NCBI GenBank assembly: GCA_016206385.1
Contig: JACQRS010000392.1
Coordinates: 1-8,342 of the forward strand
From: Candidatus Rokuibacteriota bacterium
GTDB lineage: Bacteria; Methylomirabilota; Methylomirabilia; Rokubacteriales; CSP1-6
DNA: 8,342 nt
Direction: 5' to 3'
Shown here: one piece after another, positions 3,968 through 8,342 of the stretch
Numbering within the stretch: the stretch's first letter is position 1
How the letters are laid out: each line of letters begins with the position of its first letter
Position numbers and translations under genes: made by a program
Notes under the pieces: generated by a model
Told to the model about the DNA's origin: nothing
The model's input: the letters and a program-made list of their open reading frames with translations, nothing else
Database searches by the model: none

Positions 3968-6229
3968 GTGAATTGCCCGGCGTGCGGCCAGGACAACCGG
4001 GAGGGGGCGCGGTTCTGCAACGCCTGCGGCCGGCCGCTCGTGGCACGGTGCCCTGCCTGCGGCCAGAGCGTGAGGTCGGGCGCCCGCTTCTGCGACGGCT
4101 GCGGGACCCCTCTGACGTCACCGTCGTCCCAGCCCACCGCTGCCGCTCGCCCCCCGGTCTCCTACACGCCCCACCACCTCGCCGAGCGGATCCTCACCGA
4201 GGGACGTGCCCTCAGGGGCGAGCGCAAGGAGGTCACCGTCCTCTTCGTGGATGTCCAAGGCTCGACCGACCTCGCCAGCGGCCTGAACCCTGAGGAGTTC
4301 CACACGGTGATGGACGGCGCATTCCAGCTCATGCTGGACGCGGTCCACCACTGGGAGGGGACCGTCAACCAGTTCACAGGGGACGGGATCATGGCGCTCT
4401 TCGGGGCGCCGATCGCCCATGAGGACCATGCCCGCCGCGCGCTGCACGCCGCGCTGGAGATCCAGCGGAGGTTTGGAGAGTATGCCACCGCGCTTCGACG
4501 CGAGAAGGGTCTCTCCTTCCAGGTGCGGCTCGGGCTCAACAGTGGACCCGTTGTAGTGGGCGCCATCGGCGACGACCTCAGGATGGACTACACAGCCCAG
4601 GGCCTGACCACGAATCTAGCCGCCCGCATGCAACAGGCGGCTGACCCCGGGACAATCCTGGTGGCGGCTCCGACCTACCGCCTGGGCGAAGGGTACTTCC
4701 GCTTCCGGTCGCTGGGCCCCATGCGCGTGCGGGGGGTCTCCGAGCCGGTGGAGGCGTATGTCCTGGAAGGTGAGGGGACGGTGGTCTCCCGCCTGGAGGC
4801 GTCGTTGAGGCGTGGGGTGTCCCCGTTCCGGGGGCGTGAGGCCGAGCTCCTCTGCCTCGGCGAGTGCTGGGAGCGGGTGGTGAAGGGGCAGGGCGATGCG
4901 GTGTGTCTGGTCGGGGAGCCCGGCATCGGGAAGTCACGGCTCGCCTACGAGTTCCGGCGAAGCCTGGGGATCGCGGACCGGATTGAGGGTGCGGCCCTCT
5001 CCCACACGCGGGGCGCTGCCTACTTCGTCTTTCGTCAGCTCCTGAGGCAACTGGCCGGCATTGATCCGGAGGCTGACCTTTCGGCCACGCGCGACCACCT
5101 CCATCGCCGGCTCTGGGACGTCTCGCCGGACCTTGCGGCGCTCGCGCCCGAGATCCTCTCGATCCTGGGAACCTCGTCCGAGACCACAACGAAACAGCAG
5201 GCCGCCGCGTCAGAAGATCGGAAAGACCGGCTGCGCGAGGCGGTGACGGCGTGGGTGAGGGAGGAGTGCCGGCGAGCGCCCAGGCTCCTCGTGGTCGAAG
5301 ACCTCCAGTGGCTGGACCCGTCGTCGGAGGAGCTTCTCCGGCACCTGGCGCTCGAGGCCCGGGGCCTCCCTCTCATGCTCCTCATGACCTCGCGCCTCCC
5401 GCTGGCGGGGACCAATCTCGAGCTCGGCCGGGTTCGGGAGATCTACCTCAAAGCCCTCTCGGCCGAGGACGTCCACGCTCTGGTGGACGCCCAGGTGGAG
5501 CCCTACCCGGCCAGCGACCGCCTCCGCCGGGCCGTGGCGGCGCGGTCGGAGGGGAACCCGTTCTTTGTGGAGGAGCTGGTGCGAGCGTTCCGAGAGCGGG
5601 GCGACCTGGTGCTGGATCATGGAGCGTACGACCTACGCGAAGGTGCGGACGGCGTCATTCCTTCTACCATCAGCGCCCTGATCTCCTCCCGGATCGACCG
5701 GCTCCCTATCTCCGCCCGTGAGCTGCTCGCGGATGCCGCGGTGCTCGGCAAGGAATTCCCGCTGGCCCACCTGCGCGCGCTGGCGACGTCTGACCGGTTC
5801 GAGGAAGACCTGGCGCTCGTCGAGCGGAGGGGATTCCTTGACCGCCAGGCCGAGGGCCCGGTAGCGAGCCTCGCCTTCCGCCATGTCCTGACGCAGGAGG
5901 TTGCCTACGGCACTCCGCTCCAGTCCGAGCGCCAGACCCGGCAGCGGCGGGCCGCCGAGATGCTGGAACGCCTCTACCGTGGTCGGACCGAGGAGGTCTG
6001 CGATCAGCTTGCCCACCACTGGGTGCAGAGCGATCGGCGCGTGCACGCGCTCCCGTACCTGTTAACTGCCGCAGATAGCGCCGTTGCCGTGGGGGCCAAC
6101 CGGGAAGCCATTGGCCATCTCCAGGGGGCGCTCGATCTGGCCACCGAGCACCCGAGCGCGGGAAAAGAGCAGGTGGACGCCATTCGCCTCAAGCTCGCAG
6201 GGCTCCACTTCATCGTCGGCGAGCGGTAG
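3968..6229 (+). CDS. Double zinc ribbon, class III nucleotide cyclase, P-loop ATPase fusion
   Basis: A 753-residue cytoplasmic signalling protein. The N-terminus has two zinc ribbons: C3/C6/C17/C20 and C28/C31/C42/C45. The class III cyclase domain (about 86-268) has both metal Asp residues, D95 in FVDVQGST and D139 in FTGDG, plus N216 and R220 in TNLAAR. The purine-reading positions are unusual: Q135 stands where Lys is usual, and T209 where adenylyl cyclases have Asp. Thr there is typical of class IIIb, often bicarbonate-responsive, cyclases. The ATPase domain (about 285-600) is STAND/AAA-like: Walker A GEPGIGKS (316-323), Walker B LLVVED (440-445) and a LLMTSR strand (471-476). A helical part follows, and a TPR-like segment begins near 695, but the protein stops at 753. 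Relatives usually continue with several TPRs, so this looks C-terminally truncated. It likely makes cyclic AMP in response to an unknown ligand, though reduced activity is possible. The GTG start is supported by GAGGAG. Confidence 0.9.
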   Translation: MNCPACGQDNREGARFCNACGRPLVARCPACGQSVRSGARFCDGCGTPLTSPSSQPTAAARPPVSYTPHHLAERILTEGRALRGERKEVTVLFVDVQGSTDLASGLNPEEFHTVMDGAFQLMLDAVHHWEGTVNQFTGDGIMALFGAPIAHEDHARRALHAALEIQRRFGEYATALRREKGLSFQVRLGLNSGPVVVGAIGDDLRMDYTAQGLTTNLAARMQQAADPGTILVAAPTYRLGEGYFRFRSLGPMRVRGVSEPVEAYVLEGEGTVVSRLEASLRRGVSPFRGREAELLCLGECWERVVKGQGDAVCLVGEPGIGKSRLAYEFRRSLGIADRIEGAALSHTRGAAYFVFRQLLRQLAGIDPEADLSATRDHLHRRLWDVSPDLAALAPEILSILGTSSETTTKQQAAASEDRKDRLREAVTAWVREECRRAPRLLVVEDLQWLDPSSEELLRHLALEARGLPLMLLMTSRLPLAGTNLELGRVREIYLKALSAEDVHALVDAQVEPYPASDRLRRAVAARSEGNPFFVEELVRAFRERGDLVLDHGAYDLREGADGVIPSTISALISSRIDRLPISARELLADAAVLGKEFPLAHLRALATSDRFEEDLALVERRGFLDRQAEGPVASLAFRHVLTQEVAYGTPLQSERQTRQRRAAEMLERLYRGRTEEVCDQLAHHWVQSDRRVHALPYLLTAADSAVAVGANREAIGHLQGALDLATEHPSAGKEQVDAIRLKLAGLHFIVGER

Positions 6230-6236
6230 GCTTTAA

Positions 6237-6875
6237 ATGCGGAGCCCTTGGGCCCGGGAATACCGGCGCACCCCCGAGACGTATATCTGGGGGACCGAGC
6301 CTTCGTCCTTTGCCCGGCGGGTGGCCGCGCTGCTTCCTTCGGCCGCGCGCGTGCTTGATCTCGGCTGTGGCGAGGGCCGGGACAGCGTCTACTTCGCCGC
6401 TCAGGGCTTCCACGTGGTCGGGGTGGATGCTTCGCGCGCCGGGATCGCCAAGGCCCGGCGGCTCGCCGAGGCGCGGGGCGTCCGGGTCCGCTGGCTCGTG
6501 GGGGACATGGCACGCCTGACCTACCCCAGGCCGTTCGACCTCATCTACTCCTGCGGAGCCATCCACTATGTGCCCCGGCTGCAGCGCGCCAGGTTCTTTT
6601 CCCGCCTTCAATCGGTGACGCTCGCCGGCGGCGTCCACGCCCACGTGGTCTTCACCGACCGGGAGGTGTACGTCGAGAAAGGCGAGGTCATCGACTACTT
6701 CACGCCGGGGGAGCTGGCGGCCGCGTATGCCGGGTGGCTGATCCTTCACCGGGAAGAGGGGCGAATTGCCTGCTCCCAGGACGGGACCCCCCACCACCAT
6801 AGTGTGGAATCCTTCATTGCGCGCGCCCCGGCCCAGGGTGAGACTGGGGCGACCCAACCCTCCGCCAAGGAGTGA
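6237..6875 (+). CDS. TehB-like class I SAM-dependent methyltransferase
   Basis: A 212-residue soluble enzyme predicted to move a methyl group from S-adenosylmethionine. Motif I VLDLGCGEGRDS (39-50) forms the SAM loop. D64 in VGVDAS is the acidic residue for the ribose, GD at 89-90 is the adenine-side motif, and FDLIYSCGAIHY (100-111) is motif IV. The opening WAREYRRTPETYIWGTEP and the late DGTPHHHSV motif resemble TehB-type tellurite/thiopurine methyltransferases. The true substrate is unknown; metalloid or small-thiol detoxification is a family-based guess. ATG 6237 lies 7 bases after the cyclase stop and lacks a good Shine-Dalgarno (only GGTAGG), so translation may be coupled. The final 15 or so residues after FIARAPA look like a loose tail. 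It is followed after 3 bases by the DUF3179 gene, so they very probably share a message. Confidence 0.85.
   Translation: MRSPWAREYRRTPETYIWGTEPSSFARRVAALLPSAARVLDLGCGEGRDSVYFAAQGFHVVGVDASRAGIAKARRLAEARGVRVRWLVGDMARLTYPRPFDLIYSCGAIHYVPRLQRARFFSRLQSVTLAGGVHAHVVFTDREVYVEKGEVIDYFTPGELAAAYAGWLILHREEGRIACSQDGTPHHHSVESFIARAPAQGETGATQPSAKE
6868..6872 (+). promoter_or_regulatory. Ribosome-binding site AGGAG for the DUF3179 gene
   Basis: AGGAG, 6 bases before ATG 6879 and inside the last codons of the methyltransferase. It indicates coupled translation of the two genes. Confidence 0.6.
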
Positions 6876-6878
6876 GCG

Positions 6879-7979
6879 ATGCTGACACGAGCAAGGGAGA
6901 TCTTGCCGATCCTGCTTGGAATCATCCTCCTCTTTTCGGGTCCGCTGGGGGCTGTTGAGCTCAAGACCAACCAGGGGAAGGCCCTGGTGCCGTTGAGCGA
7001 GATCATCCCGGGTGGCCCCCCACCCGACGGCATCCCCGCCATTGACCGGCCCAAGTTCGTGACACCCAAAGAGGCCGACGGCTGGCTCAACCCCAGGGAG
7101 CCCGTTCTGGCGGTGCGCGTGGATGGCGATGCGCGGGCGTATCCGCTCCAGATCCTCATGTGGCACGAGATCGTGAACGATACGGTTGGCGGGCGGCCGG
7201 TCAGCCTCACCTACTGTCCCCTCTGCAACTCCGGCATCGTGTTCGACCGCCGGGTCGGCGAGCGCCTCCTGGACTTCGGCACCTCCGGGATGCTCTACAA
7301 ATCCGACCTGGTCATGTACGACCGGCAGACCCACTCCCTCTGGTCCCAGATGGAGGGACGGGCCATCGTGGGCGACCTGGCCGGGACCAGGCTTTCATGG
7401 CTCCCCTCCAACACCATCGCCTACGGCGACTGGAAGGCGCTCTTTCCCGGCGGCAAGGTGCTGTCCCGCGAGACAGGGCACCGGCGGCAGTACGGCTGGA
7501 ATCCCTACGAAGGCTACGATGCGCCGAGCCTCCACCCCTTTCTCTTCTTCGATCAGGTGGACCGGCGGCTTCCTCCCAAGGAGCGGGTGGTGGGCGTCAT
7601 GATCGGGGACGGTGCCAAGGCCTATCCGTTCAGCTTGCTGGTCAAGCGCCGGGTCCTCACCGACACCTTTAACGGCCAGCCGCTGGTGGTCTTCCACCGC
7701 ACCGGAACGCTCTCGGCCCTGGACCACAGCATGATCTCCCAGTCGCGGGATGTCGGCGCCACCGCCGTCTTCAGCCCGGTCCTGGATGGCACACCCCTGA
7801 CGTTCGAGGCGACGGAGAACGGGTTCAGGGACAGGGAGACCGGCAGCCTCTGGTCGCTGCTCGGCCGCGCCTATCAGGGCCCCCTGGCCGGCAAAGCGCT
7901 CAGGCCGATCATCCACGTGGACGCCTTCTGGTTCGCCTGGGCAGCCTTTCAGCCGAAGACGACGATCTATGAGCCGTGA
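6879..7979 (+). CDS. Exported DUF3179 domain-containing protein
   Basis: A 366-residue protein with an N-terminal signal peptide: charged start, hydrophobic core 8-20 and probable cleavage after A25 (PLGA then VE). It should act outside the cytoplasmic membrane. The rest matches DUF3179, a family of unknown function. The hallmarks are the WHEIVND stretch (95-101), TYCPLCNSG (111-119, with C113 and C116 as a CxxC) and GTSGMLY (134-140). By eye the domain is two-fold repeated: residues 76-193 resemble 237-363 (V-x-V-x-x-GD-x-x-x-AYP, then SLW, then DLAG/PLAG). The second copy lacks the CxxC and the His-Glu of WHE. The CxxC could bind metal or form a disulfide; I cannot decide which. It is tightly spaced between a methyltransferase and a nickel/cobalt permease, which hints at metal or metalloid handling, but this is only context. 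Length fits full-length family members. Confidence 0.88.
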   Translation: MLTRAREILPILLGIILLFSGPLGAVELKTNQGKALVPLSEIIPGGPPPDGIPAIDRPKFVTPKEADGWLNPREPVLAVRVDGDARAYPLQILMWHEIVNDTVGGRPVSLTYCPLCNSGIVFDRRVGERLLDFGTSGMLYKSDLVMYDRQTHSLWSQMEGRAIVGDLAGTRLSWLPSNTIAYGDWKALFPGGKVLSRETGHRRQYGWNPYEGYDAPSLHPFLFFDQVDRRLPPKERVVGVMIGDGAKAYPFSLLVKRRVLTDTFNGQPLVVFHRTGTLSALDHSMISQSRDVGATAVFSPVLDGTPLTFEATENGFRDRETGSLWSLLGRAYQGPLAGKALRPIIHVDAFWFAWAAFQPKTTIYEP

Positions 7980-7993
7980 TACCATGACCGGCA

Positions 7994-8342
7994 ATGGATT
8001 CCGTCCTCTGGGTGATCGGGCTCGGCCTCCTGCTCGGGATCCAGCACGCCACCGATCCTGACCACGTCCTGGCCGTCGCCACCATCGTCAGCCGCGAGCC
8101 ACGCTTCTCCTCCGGCGTCTTGATCGGCGCTCTCTGGGGCCTCGGCCACACCGTGACCCTCGCCACGGCGGGCGGAGCCATCATCCTCCTGAACCTGACG
8201 GTGCCTCCGGTGGTGGCGCGGGCGCTGGAACTGGCTGTGGCGCTGATGCTCGTCGGGCTCGGCGCCGTGAGGCTCTTCGCGACCTTTCGCGGGATGAGCC
8301 ACATTCCCCCCGAGCACCTGAGAGCCCGCCACGCGCACGGCC
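7994..8342 (+). CDS. NiCoT-family nickel/cobalt permease, partial (3' end beyond window)
   Basis: The first 116 codons of an integral membrane transporter, open to the window end. It starts MDSVLWVIGLGLLLGIQH. The family's metal-recognition motif HX4DH is present as HATDPDH (H18, D23, H24) within the first or second helix, and the second motif LGHT occurs at 50-53. Hydrophobic segments at about 4-17, 25-33, 41-66 and 73-96 fit helices; a His-containing stretch (SHIPPEH, RARHAHG) at 102-116 would be a loop. Family members (HoxN/HupN/NixA, and UreH-like proteins) import Ni2+ or Co2+ for hydrogenase, urease or cobalamin enzymes. Metal choice cannot be told from this part. The frame is closed upstream by TGA at 7985-7987, so ATG 7994 is the earliest start; it has no clear Shine-Dalgarno. 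It begins 14 bases after the DUF3179 stop, so it is probably in the same operon. Confidence 0.82.
   Translation, partial: MDSVLWVIGLGLLLGIQHATDPDHVLAVATIVSREPRFSSGVLIGALWGLGHTVTLATAGGAIILLNLTVPPVVARALELAVALMLVGLGAVRLFATFRGMSHIPPEHLRARHAHG

Noticed and set aside
6210..7334. 374-codon minus-strand open frame spanning the methyltransferase and DUF3179 start
   Set aside because: It runs across two well-supported genes and their junction and shows no domain; it is a GC-rich shadow.

Overview
This is an 8.3 kb stretch of a GC-rich bacterial chromosome with one divergent gene at the left and a long rightward series of genes. The organism is probably an uncultured environmental Gram-negative bacterium. 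The evidence is a predicted lipoprotein peptidase, high GC, GTG and TTG starts, and a large zinc-ribbon/cyclase/AAA protein of a kind common in soil phyla such as Candidatus Rokubacteria or Deltaproteobacteria. That placement is inference; no rRNA or marker gene is present.

Left part (57-1157, minus strand): a PDZ plus M48 zinc metallopeptidase lipoprotein, lower in GC than the rest of the window. Next is a 364-base divergent intergenic region (1158-1521). It holds the best sigma70-like promoter in the window (minus strand, TTGACG-N17-TACAGT), two perfect 6-bp dyads lying over its -10 and -35 boxes, and two small antisense ORFs that each have a good Shine-Dalgarno sequence.

Middle (1522-3886, plus strand): a two-gene ABC-2 type exporter (ATPase and membrane permease, overlapping), then an AhpD/carboxymuconolactone-decarboxylase-like CxxC protein with its own strong ribosome-binding site and a possible promoter.

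Right part (3968-8342, plus strand): a 753-residue protein with two zinc ribbons, a class III nucleotide cyclase domain and a P-loop ATPase domain, ending abruptly where TPR repeats normally begin. A TehB-like SAM methyltransferase follows after 7 bases, then an exported DUF3179 protein after 3 bases, then the 5' part of a nickel/cobalt (NiCoT) permease after 14 bases, cut by the window end. These four are spaced like an operon.

I do not see a clearly new defence or mobile system. The most interesting items are the control region at 1317-1380, the small ORF at 1209-1343, the truncated cyclase-ATPase abutting the methyltransferase, and the internal two-fold repeat in the DUF3179 protein. No tRNA, rRNA, CRISPR array, insertion sequence or convincing intrinsic terminator was found.
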